Part shown: positions 45,215 to 57,004 of the stretch, in pieces
Numbering within the stretch: position 1 is the stretch's first letter
Layout of the letters: every line of letters starts with the position of its first letter
The notes under the pieces: generated by a model
What the model saw: only the letters and a program-made list of their open reading frames with translations
Told to the model about the DNA's origin: nothing
The model's database searches: none
Assembly: GCA_000469685.2 (NCBI GenBank)
Contig: LS997565.1
Location: forward strand, 24,941,772 to 25,005,771
Direction of reading: 5' to 3'
DNA: 64,000 bases
DNA from: Haemonchus contortus
Taxonomy: Eukaryota > Nematoda > Chromadorea > Rhabditida > Trichostrongylidae
Position numbers and translations under genes: made by a program

Positions 45215-48200
45215 TACATGTTCAGCAATAGACCTTGTACACTAGTATGCACCCGGGTTTCTGGGGGGACCGTGCTGCGAGAAACGATCACCGATATTAT
45301 ATGCTATGATGATCATTGACCCTTTAGAGTCTACAGTTTCAGAGGCATTCCCTCGTGCATGGATGTTTCAGCACAGATGATGGGCTTGTTAATCAAGCTG
45401 TGCGATTGCACTCTCTTGTTACTTTAGCTGTGATATATTGGAAGACATTATGTGAGTGCATCTGGGAAGCGCTAATTTTTGCGTTTATACGTGACATTTA
45501 GATAAAAGGACGGTCAAATGTGCTACCAGAACCACTTCGAATCCAAGAATTCGGGAGACACACAAAAACTATGTAATGCAAGCAGTAGGCACCTGGCCAT
45601 AATTGTCATTCCTCTTTTATCCAGGAACTGTCAGCATAACGTAAGTTTTCATGAATCCCCCCCCCTTCCCCCCCCCCCCCCATTACTTTATTAGTTTCCA
45701 CCCACTTGTACCCACCCTCAACGGGGAGTCGTTATCGTCATCCCTACATAGAATCACTCTATTCTTCTTGGGAAAATATATCCCTGCTGATAGCCTAGGC
45801 TCCTGGGCATCGGGTAATGAGTAAAATTGAATTCACAAGTGCATAAGCCTAACTTCTGACAATCAACAGTGCATAATAACCTTCAGACCACCTAATCTTC
45901 AAGGTGCATTGCCCATGACAGAACGATAAACGTCATTTCTACGAAGGAGGAATTCGAAAATGAGCGAGATCGTTAAATCAGTCGCCACATGGGATTGATT
46001 GTTATGGAGATGAACATCACATTTCGATGATTCGAGAGACTTCGACACTAAACTTCGACGAATACTGCCATATCGGAGATCGGCATTTTGCTCTTTGTGG
46101 GATCGTATCAGATGATGTAGAGCTAGGTTTACACCAACTAATTCTGCTTCATTACCTCATAAAATATGTAATGTACTTGGGAAGACACCCGATTGCATGG
46201 AATGCTTCCAATTTCCGTCATATGAGCGTAAAGAGCTTTTTTGAATCTTACCGAGGCTATACAATGATTGCAATCTGGCCCTTTTGAAGATACTGGATGC
46301 CTGTGGTACTTGCGGGGTTGGGAATATGTCGATTACCCCTGGTAACGGCTTTAAATTCTGGAACTATTTCTATCATCAGAATATTTTTTTCTTAGCTCTC
46401 TATTTTTCACAAATTCCTGCACCGCAAGCCCCTTGTTCTCTTTTTTTCAATTGTTTTTGGTCTTCTTGCCTTGCCATGAACTAGTGTTTGACCCTGCAAA
46501 TGGCCACCATTTCTGCATGGAAACGCCAAACCTAGCTTTACAGGATCGACCGAATAAAAGTAATTCACAAAGAACTCCCAACTGATACCGTGGGGAGCCT
46601 GGTCCCGTTGTTCTGTTCCATTATCACTAGAGCCTGAGGTGAAACAAAAACGCTGACGTAAAAGATGCATGGAACAGGAGGTGATGATGGATGATGATTG
46701 AATGAGAGGCAAACCACGACGAGTGCGTGGCAGTGTTTCGTCTGCTGAAGGATAGGCATCACTGAAAGACTTCTTCCCCAAGTCTGTTGCAGGACATCTG
46801 CCCACGTGATAGATGGAAGGCAAGGCTGGATACAAATGTTAGAGGGATGATGCATCCTTGACCCTTCATCATCCTGCAGGATCCCTGAGCATCACAAAGA
46901 CCTTTTCTCGAAAAAGCGACTCTTCTAAAGTGCAGCGGAGACGGCGGTTGGTTTCGATTTGGATCGAGTCAGTCGTCATGATGAGATGATGACCATCTTC
47001 GTTGTGGGCCTGTCGATAATAGCGACAACGATAAATCGTCATGGGGAAAAGGACGGGGGAGTGGGGAGCTCGCGGCCGTGGCGGCCTTCGCTCGGAATCA
47101 TCATAAAACTGCAGACATTTCGCGGTAATCTGTCATAGACCTCTGTGATCGGTTTCGAACAGCTATCCCTGAATAATAGGCCGGCTATTTCTTGTACTCT
47201 GCGCGAACATCATTGCAGATGGGCACGGGAGACAACCCAAGAAAATAGGGGTGAGGAATGTGGAAGTAAAATTTATTCACAATGGCAGAAATGCTCAAAA
47301 TTCAGTTCTTCATTAGATAACGTTAATACCCCATGCAAAAACTTTGATATCTGTACACCCTCTCAATGCCCTGTGCCATCAAAACCACACTGTAAGGTTT
47401 AAGGTCTGATTACTTCTAGGGGAAAGGGGGGTTGACGGATCCTGTGAGCCGTAATATCAATTTGATCCTGAATAGATTGGGGAGTTCTGAACTTTTCGAA
47501 CATATAGACTTTGACTAGAGTTGTTCAACAGTTCTCAATCTCCATCGGACTTTTCACATTCAAGTAAATTTGCTATTTCCTTGTAAGCACATTTTGTTTT
47601 CCCATTTAGCTGAATCTCACGAACAATGTTAGGAGTCTTTCTGAAAGGCTCAACCCCTAAAAACACAGGTCGAGACAATTTAGTGGGATGGCAGGTCTCA
47701 TTATCAAGCCTTTTCCATACTAACAGCTTAGGGGAGAGGGAAAAGAAACAGCGGCACTCAGAAATCTGTAAAGCGAGGCCTTTCTCACCGCAAAACTTGT
47801 ACCTGAGCGAGTGTTTTCTCAGATTAGCTTTGCTAAATCGCCGTGAAGTCGGTGATAGCCCAGAGTTACCAGTCTAGTATATAGCTTGGGTTAACAGAGT
47901 CCACCCCTATATTTTCATGATTTTTGTTACATTCCGAAGCTTCTAGTACCCCGTGAAATCTGCGTTGGACGGAGAGTAATGCGTGAATAGGCGAATAATA
48001 GTTAAAAATTTTTCAATTTGAGCAAAGCACATTTCCACCCGTCTTTGAGTTCTATGTTTCAGCCGCTTTACCTACCTCATTGAGAATCTGAATTGGAATT
48101 CTGCAAAATAGGCTTCCTATCCTCTGGAGAAGGGAAAAGAGTCTTGTTCCTGATAAGCCGCACGGTATACTGCTTTTGATACTTTTGAGATTTCGCCGAT

Positions 48201-48590
48201 CGTTTCCTAAGAAGTTCTGTCGGTCACCCATCAGGGATATTCTATGGAAGTTTCTGACAAATTTAAATTCTTTTAACCTTGCCTTACCGCTCCTTGATAT
48301 CTGATTTGATGTGGCTTCGATATTTACGACTGAACTCTGTGCAGCCAAAACCTGCCCGAATAAAAGTTCACGACGAATCATTCTTTCTTAATAGTCGTAC
48401 AGCCGTAGTGGTAAGTGAACACGAGTGGGCGCCTTCTCGAGATAGCCACATAAATCTTTCAGCCAGCAGTCTGTTCGGTGCGGAGTGCTGGAGGTCGATA
48501 ATCAATCGAAACTGTTGCTCATTAATCAATACTGGCATCATCCATCAGCATCCGACGGAACACAACACATACATTAGCACGAAGCGAAAA
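45215..48590. other. Intergenic; poly-C tract at about 45658-45683
   Basis: Two C runs separated by tt form a homopolymer tract. Open frames around 46407-46855 and 48052-48647 occur on both strands without recognisable domains. No transposon relics were found here or onward to about 61.4 kb. Confidence 0.4.
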
Positions 48591-48594
48591 GCCG

Positions 48595-49073
48595 CTACGT
48601 TGCCGATCCGGATCCACAGCTATCCGCCTGTGGACAAGTGTACATAGAGCAATACTCAACCATCAGTACCCAGAATAACAACAACATGCTAGGCATCATG
48701 GCGTAGAATTCGTTCTGAACATCAGCCTCTCGTTTCATTGCCATAATCATTTCCATTGCCGACGAGAACGGAGCGCTTCGATCTTGATGCTGAAAGCCGT
48801 TTTGGCGCATCCATTCATCATACTGTCGCCTTTGTAGATGCCGCTAGCTCCAGGTTTACACTCCTTCGTGTCGCCATATGGAGATCGCACCTCACTTAGA
48901 AAGAAAACGCTGCGAGGGGTAGACCTGCAAACAAGCGGCATGTAATACCATTGGATTGGCTTTGAGGGCAGGTAACTGTCCGGGAATATTGCTGGAAACT
49001 GTTGAGAGAAAAACTTCCAATGAGTGCCTAAAATCAGTGGACGTTCTAGTGTTTCACCGCTATTTAATGTCAA
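48595..49073 (-). other. Unassigned minus-strand coding-like segment
   Basis: Two overlapping minus frames (49073-48747 and 48810-48595) are open over a combined 480 bp. The second contains a hydrophobic run, MLLLFWVLMVEYC. A ttttctctcaacag acceptor-like site (near 49003) and a cag/gtctac donor-like site (near 48920) bracket a small in-frame segment. I cannot name a family; coding status is uncertain. Confidence 0.25.
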
Positions 49074-49567
49074 ATAATGGGGCGGAAACGTCTCATCCGG
49101 CTATGGACGGAGTTCTTTTAGGCAGTTTAGTGTAGTAAGTTTAACGACAGTCGGTTTCCTAGGAAAAAAGCCAACAGTTCCGTAATGTGCGTTGGGCGAC
49201 GAAGAGAAGTGGCCGTAAGCGGCTGTCGATGTGACTTCCATGGCAAGTGCTCGGAATGATAGCAAGAAAGGTTACTGAGTTCCCAATATCCGCAACGGTC
49301 GTATGGAAAACCTCAGTAGAAATGCCCTTAACTCTTCTCTGAGCATTACACAGATAACTTTAAAAGACTGTTGTTAGTCCTCAGAATCCTTGAGACAAGT
49401 CGACTGAATGATGACTGGCTGGGGTCTCGCGAAAGTTGGCGTTGTACTACAAATTATCTTAGTTCACGAATAGCATGGCGATCAAGCCCTTGAGTCCCTT
49501 CCCGAAACTGCTCCATGGAACTGAGCAGCGAATAGTTATTCCAAGGGATTTCCACGAACGTCAAGCC

Positions 49568-49991
49568 TCAGTCCTTTCGGAAGGTTGACCACATCAATCC
49601 GAGCATCATCAGTAATGCCCTGAGCAACCCCTCACTTCTTCCATCGTTAAGGTAGAGATAAAGGGTTGTGTGCCTAGAAAAAATAAGAAACTAAGAGCTA
49701 CAAGTCTTTGTTCTAGAGCGAGAATGAATGAAACATGAATGCCCATCCTTCCACCATGGACACTACCTGCAATATGTAGATCGTTCCTGATCGTTCCGAT
49801 AGAAACTATAAAGGCGACCTTCACAACAGAAGTGATTGGGACTCCTAAAAAAATCAAGTTCAAATTGAACGAATGATAATTAAAAATCTACCAATTCGTT
49901 GATTGACCTCGCAGACATGAACAAATCGTTTTGTAAAGGATCGACCACAACAACGTCATGCCTGCAGTGTCTGATCACTAGATAGAAATCA
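49568..49991 (-). CDS. Candidate gene fragment, three phase-compatible exons, unknown function
   Basis: Minus-strand exon-like segments are 49991-49908, 49844-49767 and 49673 to about 49568. The acceptors are ttctctacag-, tttttttag- and ttttttctag-like, and the donors are gtcaat and gtagtg. Splicing keeps one open frame: it begins DFYLVIRHCRHDVVVVDPL, continues through a short Cys-containing exon (NHFCCEGRLYSFYRND) and then HTTLYLYLNDGRSEGLL. In exon 3 a second frame continues ITDDARIDVVNLPKGL, which suggests a frameshift or a further intron. I do not recognise the family. Ends are unknown, and an alternative donor for exon 1 exists. Confidence 0.35.
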
Positions 49992-49999
49992 CTGTAGAA

Positions 50000-52900
50000 G
50001 AGAAATATGCGCGTTTGCGAATGTTATTTTTAGCAAGCTGACAAGTTTATCAGTTCCGAATGACAAATCGCATTATCATTCCCGACTAATTTCGTGAACA
50101 GCCGGCTCCTCGACGAACCTCAAGGCCCTCTCCCTCTAAGCCTAATGAACTTCGTGAACGAAATTTCGATTTTGATTTTTTTCATACTTTTCATACAAAC
50201 TGCGTGTAATTTTTACAGTTTCCAGTTTTTTAGGTCAACAACTGTCTTCAACAACTCCAAGACCTCTCCTGTCTCTGGGATGGCTCTGATTTTTCTGCAG
50301 ACAGCTCAACTAAACCGATCCCCCCAGGCCATTAGTATTTCGGACTTCTGTTTTGTTCTTTTTTTGTTTTAAGCTCAAGTGTAGTACGTTACAGCTACAC
50401 TAAATTATATCATTATAGTTATTATGTTATAGTTATTTAAGTGCTATTTAAGTCCATTAAGTTATAGTTATTTATTAGTACTGTAATGCTCCGCTGCTCC
50501 GATCGACTGAGATTTTAGGAGTAAAAAATTGAATCGGCACTGTTGTGGGGTAGCCGTCTTACTCCGGTCACCGTATGAAAACATTTATAGAAGACTTTTA
50601 TAAAAAAAAATTCATACATTTGAGCATGACTTTGCTAGTTGTTCATTGTGAAGGCAAAAATATACTGCAAGACTTCTAAGCTTTCTAAAGAAAGCCAAAC
50701 GCACAAACATAACGGAGGCGTAGAATTACCTGGGCACCAACGACCTCTCACTAAACGGGAGGGAGCCCACCATGAGTGCTCGAACATTCCATTAGTGGGA
50801 AACAGTTGATTTTCAGACCATTTGCTTTCTACTGGCGTCACAGCGTTCAGTGTTCCTTCTTTCGGGACAACAGACTTGACTGTGATGGATATAGAACATA
50901 CAAATCTCAACAGCCCTTGCTTCAAGTCACCAAGAGAGCTCATGAAAGATTGCTCAGCCTGCCATTGCGTTACACACACAATGTAATCATAAGGTTAAAT
51001 CCAATCCTTCGTTTCTTGACAAAATTTTTCCATATAAAATTCAGCAGCAACAGTAGAAAAGCCTATTCACTGGATCGAATGCCAGGATTGCTTGATACCG
51101 AGAATCGGGGTGTCTCCTGAGAAGATGGCAATTCATTATCCGTCTCGGAACTTCAGTGATTCCAGTGGAACAGAAAAATGATTTCTTCGTGAAAGCAAGT
51201 CAAGGGTACTAAAATTTGTGAGCATCCACGACTCCCTGCAGTGCATTCCATCCGTCATTTTGAAATCCATTCATAACATTTGATTTATTTGTTTTCGAAA
51301 TTCGCACAGTATTTCTGCAATGCCAATGCCTCATCTTCCTTGCACTTTTCTCGTAGGAGCATCGGACCTTCGGGTAAACTCCCAAGTTGCATTGGGCTTG
51401 AATGTTCACAGGTGCAGTTCCAACGCAAGTGAATATTCTCTTAGCCGTAGTCTTGCCGTCATTTCGAAAGAATTTTAATAATTAATTTCATGCGATAGAA
51501 ATCTTCTAACACTGTGTCTGCTGACTGTTGAGATCCCCAGCTGGGATTCGGTTCGTAAAAAGAAGTGGAGACGATTTGACAAATGAAGAGCGATAGCATC
51601 TTTCATCACGACCGAATACGGTAGAGGCGCGAAATGTGCGAAACAGCACCCCCCACATCAACACTTCCCACTCTGCAAACAACTAGGTTCTGGGAAGAGT
51701 GGGTCCTCACCTGACACCCACTCAGCTTGACGAATTCCTGTGTCCCTCAACAAGACTCGTTTGAAGTGCTCAAACGACTTGGGACTTGTGAGCGAACCTT
51801 ATGACTCTGGCCACCTTCTGTGCTACCTCAGTGATCCTTGATGGATGCGGTCATGCTTTCAAGCTCTAATAGGGTGATGGTTCTGAATAAACCCAAACAA
51901 AAGGTTCGTGGTGACCGAACCCATCAACTAGGAAATTCCCCGCTCAGCTGTCGTTCAGAATTACACGACTCACATCATCACTGCTGTCGGCTGTGCTACG
52001 GGTGTTGATTCGAATTGAACTGCTTGAGTTTGATTTCGATGCGACCCAAAATATCGAATAAGATTTACAGTGACAGTTGCCAAAGGAAGCCGCTGTCAAG
52101 TCGTAAACAGCAGCACACCCGAAGAAGATAAGATACGCTTCTGCTACGCCGCCGCAGCAATAAAATACTCGTTTAGTTCTTGTCCGCACAGCACTATACG
52201 GCCCCGGTGTCGCTCGTTAACGCCCGTCCGTCGATCACAGCCGTCGTCGATGACGAAAAGCAACAGAAGCTGTCGAAAGCTCCTGTTTACCTATAAGGCA
52301 TTCAGGGGCATTGAAAAAAACACTGGGATACGCTGAACAGGAGTGCAGTGGAGTACCGCTCAACTGGCAATTTTGGTTTACCCAGTAGGACCACTCTGAA
52401 GGTCTGATTCGGGCGCACTGGCCACTTGGCCTAGCTCACTTAAGAGATTCCTCATTCAGTAGAATGGGTCAGAAATGGATGAGAAACAGTCAGTGATACC
52501 CTTTGGCTAGGCCCAACTGCCCGTAAACAAATTCATTGTGTATTACTTACCGTTTACAAGCAAAAATCTTGGCTCATATCAAGGGCATTACATGTTTGTT
52601 CCATTTGCTCAATCAATGGATAGGGATGAGCACCTGGAGGACATGAATACGACGATTTCAGTGCTCTGGAAGTGCTCAAGGCTGAGTAGTTACGAGTACT
52701 TGGGTGATTTACAATACCGTTTATGTTGTTGTTTACATTTGTTCATGATGTTCGGAAAACTCCAGGTGGATTGGCTATTTTATAAGCTACCTATCGCTTA
52801 TGAACTTCTGTGGGTGCCTTTCCCACAGGACGAAGAAGCCAGGTCTCAGCACAGACGTTCCCTTCGCTCTTCATTGTGATGCGAAAATTAATTCCAGCGC

Positions 52901-55005
52901 TAAAACTGAGAACTTTTTTCGGGGACGTGTCCCCTTCGTAAATGGGAGGCTGGCTGGACAAGAGATAGTAAAAGCCTTAGGTCCTTCCCGAACGTAATTG
53001 TAATCAAACTGTCAAAGTCCATTGTGTAAAGTTCCGATAGTGATGATAGTTGTTGCGGTTGCTTCCTTTGTTATGTTGAAATGAGCTGAAGATTGACTGC
53101 CTTGTGATTGCTGACAGATGCAAGTGTACAACACCCTCTTCATGGATAACAGATTATTCCGGCATACGTGACTGTTGGGGAGATGGTCTGCAACTAGGCA
53201 AGTAGGAGCTACCTATCACTTCGGCACCCTGCTCAAAGGAAATCTCAAAAAGACTCAGATACTGTTGTAAGGGTCTTAGTCATAGTATGCTTCCAATGTT
53301 TTCTTGCAATAGGGAGATTAGTGTCAACAGTGGTGGGAAAGATGCTGACGAGATAACGATCCCAGCAGGTGCGATCCCGTTCTATCAGAGTCGATTATCT
53401 CACTAGTCAAAACGCTCGCCACAGGTCTCCACAGTGGGCGACAGCTTTGAGGGACAAAGGCAAGCAGGAAGTCCCCCTTCAACTTATCACTTCAAGCAAC
53501 ACACCAGACAAAACGCCTAGATGTATTTCTGGTCCTTTTGCTATGTGTCAAGTGAATCGAGGGAAAGAAGCAGCGACCATGAGGAATCGCATGTCATTCC
53601 GCATACCATTTGACATCTAATAAACGGGTCCTTTGAGAATTGCTCGGCTTTCACTGGTGATTTATCACTTTCCACAACCAACTCCGAGTCATCAACTAGC
53701 TTCCCATTGAACATGTGCCGCTACTGGTCTACGAGAAGACATCGGCAGTCATAATGTGCATCTGCTATCCGTGGAGCGGGAGCGGTTCTGGAAAGGGACT
53801 TTCAGAAGGGGAAGAGGATTCCGTTGCGCGTAAGTCGAAGTCGTCATCAGTTCGGACAGCAGTGTTCAAGGGGTGTTGGGTGAAAAGAGCGGGGCAGCGC
53901 GTCTGTTGATGTATGACAGACAGCCTGTAAGAAACGATAGAAATCACAGAGCGGCACATTTGATCAAGATGGATGAACAGTGACAGCGCGCCAGAAGAAC
54001 AAAGAGACACAGAGAGCGCAGACATCTCTCATCACCCCCTTACGTACACATACGCATCAGGCCAAGTCGTATACGGTCACTATTGGTGAGTAGGAACTGC
54101 ATTCCACCCTCGGAGGCACCCCATGGTACCCTCGGAGGAAATCCCAAGAATTGTTCAGATGGCATGAAGGGGCAGTTTCATAGGTGATTGACGCCATTTG
54201 GCGCAATACGTAACAGCTGCCAAAGAACTCGTCTTCTAAATCATTATTGCAGCGCGTGATTTGAACTGTTCGCCCTGTCAAGAAAACGAGTCCAACCTGG
54301 CACAGAAAAAATCCATCAAAGCCACTTGAGATTCACTTTTAGACCTAGACTATGACTAATTCTTTCATCGTCATAGGTATGTAACACCAACCCATCCTGT
54401 GGTCCCAAACTGTCGGCCCACCAATGGTGTAACTGGAAACTACCGAAGATGGTCGTTTTTGGTGTTTCACCTGGCCATTCACTGCGTGATACAGCAGGGA
54501 ATGTTCTCATGCAGTAAGGAATGAATCAGCTCCCCAGAAGTGACCCCCACAGCTGAGATGGTTTGCCGGAGGGCGGCCGTCCCGTCTAATGCAGCAGTCA
54601 TTTCCTTGCGTTGGTATTGTACGCTGCTTCACTTCTTTCATCTTCCACAAACAATGTACTCAATCACTCTGCCAAGTACCGTCTTGCTACTAACACGTCC
54701 CCCACCCATGCATCACTCTGTCTTCTCCGGCCTCCACATGCTCGTTCGGCCATCTCACCGGTCCCCACCCTCCGCTGCCGCTATGCTCTCGCGGTGATTG
54801 CCGATTGACAGATCATAAATTTCTTGATATATGTTTCCGACGCGGTCCATCATTCTCCTGCGGATTGGGCGTTTGCTGCCGCTCCGCCCCTGTCGCACAC
54901 GGTCATTGGCCGGCTGCAACGGACTCCGCCTCCATAACGGCCTTTGATGTGCCGACATGGGCCGCCTCTTCAGCCTGTCACTCGCACGCATTCTTGTCTG
55001 CTGAC
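50000..55005. other. Upstream region of tlp-1, no repeats or genes recognised
   Basis: No SINE, LINE or DNA-transposon motifs were found. Short frames on both strands have no recognisable domains. This is the natural place for tlp-1 promoter and enhancer DNA, but no specific site can be supported from sequence alone. Confidence 0.45.
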
Positions 55006-56188
55006 ATGGTATCCACTCACTCTCAATACATCACCGACTTCACACCTACATCAAGTGTTAGTTGTTTTTTCTTGGTCCTATTGTCTGCACAGTACTTCCA
55101 TAGTTGGAAGAGATGGAAAAGCCCTTGATGCACACGTTAATGAAGTGTGATCCGGGACTTTCCCCTCTTCGCGTTCCAAGAGATGTTTTTGACCGAATTC
55201 ATGTTTAGGTAGAGCCAGGCAAAAGTCCGCTGGCCATGCTGGCCAAGACTTGTGAGACGATCGGCTTACCGGACACGCCGTCGAAGAAAAGTCCCTCGGA
55301 GAAGAAGGACGATGTGAAGAAGGCCGATAGCCCGTCTGACCGGAAGAAGGAGAGGTCACCACGGGCGACGCCTACGGCTACACGTGTCGATCCTGTCACG
55401 TCAACGACTTTTCCGGGACTTCCAAAACCGACGTTCCCACTCGGATTCTCTCCCGGTCTCGCATTCCCTTTTCCGTACCCTATGATGCCATACACTATGT
55501 CGTTTCCGTCGTTCCCCATGCCCTTCTCAGTGGCTCGTCCGCCTTGCCCATCAATGCTCATGCAAAGACCGTGCGTCACTCCCGGTTGCACCTCATGCTC
55601 GTCGGATATGCTTTCGTCGTTCGCTGCGCATCCACTCTTTTCTACCTACTCCTCAATGATGCCCTCTCCTTCCAGGTAGAATTTCCTTCTTCGCTTAACA
55701 TTTTAGAATATTTTCTTTCTCTTTGCACTGTTGATTCGAGCTTTTATCTATTGAACATTAAAGTTTACATATTTAGTACCTCGATGCTGCCGGCTTCCTA
55801 CCAGAGTCTGTTGGCCACGTCTGCTGGTCCTTCAGCATCGACGATCCCTTCGACATCTGCAGCTTCCGCGGCAACAGCTTCAAAATCATCAACTCATGGC
55901 AAGCACATGTGCTCGTGGGTCGAGACGACCGGCATATGTGGAAAGCAGTTTGCTACCGCTGACGAGCTCGCCATGCACGTCAAGCAACTGCATACACCGT
56001 CCCCACCGTCCAGTGCCCCCTCTGCTGCCCCTGAGGTCTCAAAAACGCCTTTGAGCCGAAATAGTCTACCTCGTTTTCATCCGTACTCTAAGCCCACCAC
56101 GCTTCCCATGCCTCCGATGATGCCTTTTCCTTCAGCTTTGCAGGCGATGTACGCTCAGCGCATCATGTCCACCATGCCTCATCCCTAG
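55006..56188 (+). CDS. tlp-1: NET-family zinc-finger transcriptional regulator, TLP-1 orthologue
   Basis: Predicted nuclear corepressor-type factor of the NocA/Elbow/TLP-1 (ZNF503/ZNF703) family, which in C. elegans controls asymmetric cell fate and male tail tip development. Exons are 55006-55056, 55209-55675 and 55777-56188. The introns are 152 and 101 bp (donors GTTAGT and GTAGAA, acceptors tgtttag and atatttag). Phases match, giving 309 residues. Residues 22-33 (KSPLAMLAKTCE) are the family's conserved N-terminal SPLA-LLA-TC motif. A Lys/Ser/Asp-rich stretch and a Pro/Phe-rich stretch follow. An atypical C2H2 finger lies at residues 218-245 (CSWVETTGICGKQF start; C-x8-C-x12-H-x4-H). FHPY at 273-276 resembles the Groucho-binding FKPY. 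The first exon is short and least certain; its frame stays open upstream to 54805, so the start could lie further 5'. Confidence 0.85.
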
Positions 56189-56920
56189 ACCACTGATTTC
56201 ATCTTTCTTTTATCTCTTTTTTTTGTAGAATTGTACACTCAATACGGGTAATTTAACAGGTGCCGTTAGTGCTCTCTCACTCGATGTGTTTCTCTTTTTG
56301 TATTTCAAAGTTTCAAATGAGATTACGAGTTTGTTTATTATTATTATTATTATTATTATATTCAGATATTATAAAAGACTAGTGTTTGGCGAAGTTTGTA
56401 GTGTATGCAGACGGGGGTCATCAGCAGCTGATAAAGCCCTTATCAGTGCAGCCCCACTTTCAATGACGAAGGTATCATTAAATAGTGATTAGTGATTCAT
56501 TCACTAGTTGTACAGATGTTACTGGGGCCCCAAATGTGGTCCCAGTTTTAATTCAACCCTGATTTACTGAAAGCTGAAGTTAAGAGAGTTCGAAGAGCCG
56601 ATTTATTGTGATTGGAGGGGTCGTTTGTGAGTATTTGTGCTCTCGTTTAAGAGGTTTTTGTCAGTACGCTCGTGACGAATGTCGGACGCGTATGATTGAC
56701 GATCATCCCGTACATTCAAACCACCACCATACCACCACCAGCAATCCCTCATCCTCACCACAGCACCCAACAGACCCCGTCAAAACTACCGATAAATACC
56801 CTAGCAATCGCGGGCGGGGACACCAGGATAAAGTGTTGTGTGAGACTCTTAAGAGGTGTTAATTCGCTCTAAGCACCCCACGATCAAAGGCTTTGTCCAC
56901 GAGCATCTGCAGGCTCCATC
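56189..56920 (+). other. Probable tlp-1 3' UTR and downstream DNA with (ATT)n tract
   Basis: The stretch after the stop is T-rich. An uninterrupted tta/att microsatellite lies at about 56335-56360, and attataaaaga near 56367 is the closest thing to a poly(A) signal. No canonical AATAAA was seen. Confidence 0.4.
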
Positions 56921-56924
56921 AGCC

Positions 56925-57000
56925 GTTAATGACTCCTCTTATCTCATTAATCGCCTCCTTCGCATTTGCTAATTAGCCATTTGACGCCTGAAATCAGACC
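56925..57000. promoter_or_regulatory. Cluster of TAAT/ATTA homeodomain-type cores (possible)
   Basis: Within 60 bp are gttaatgac, cattaatcg and gctaattagcc. Such cores bind homeodomain proteins in general, and three in a repeat-poor stretch 0.8 kb downstream of tlp-1 is suggestive only. Chance occurrence is quite possible. Confidence 0.2.
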
Positions 57001-57004
57001 TCAA

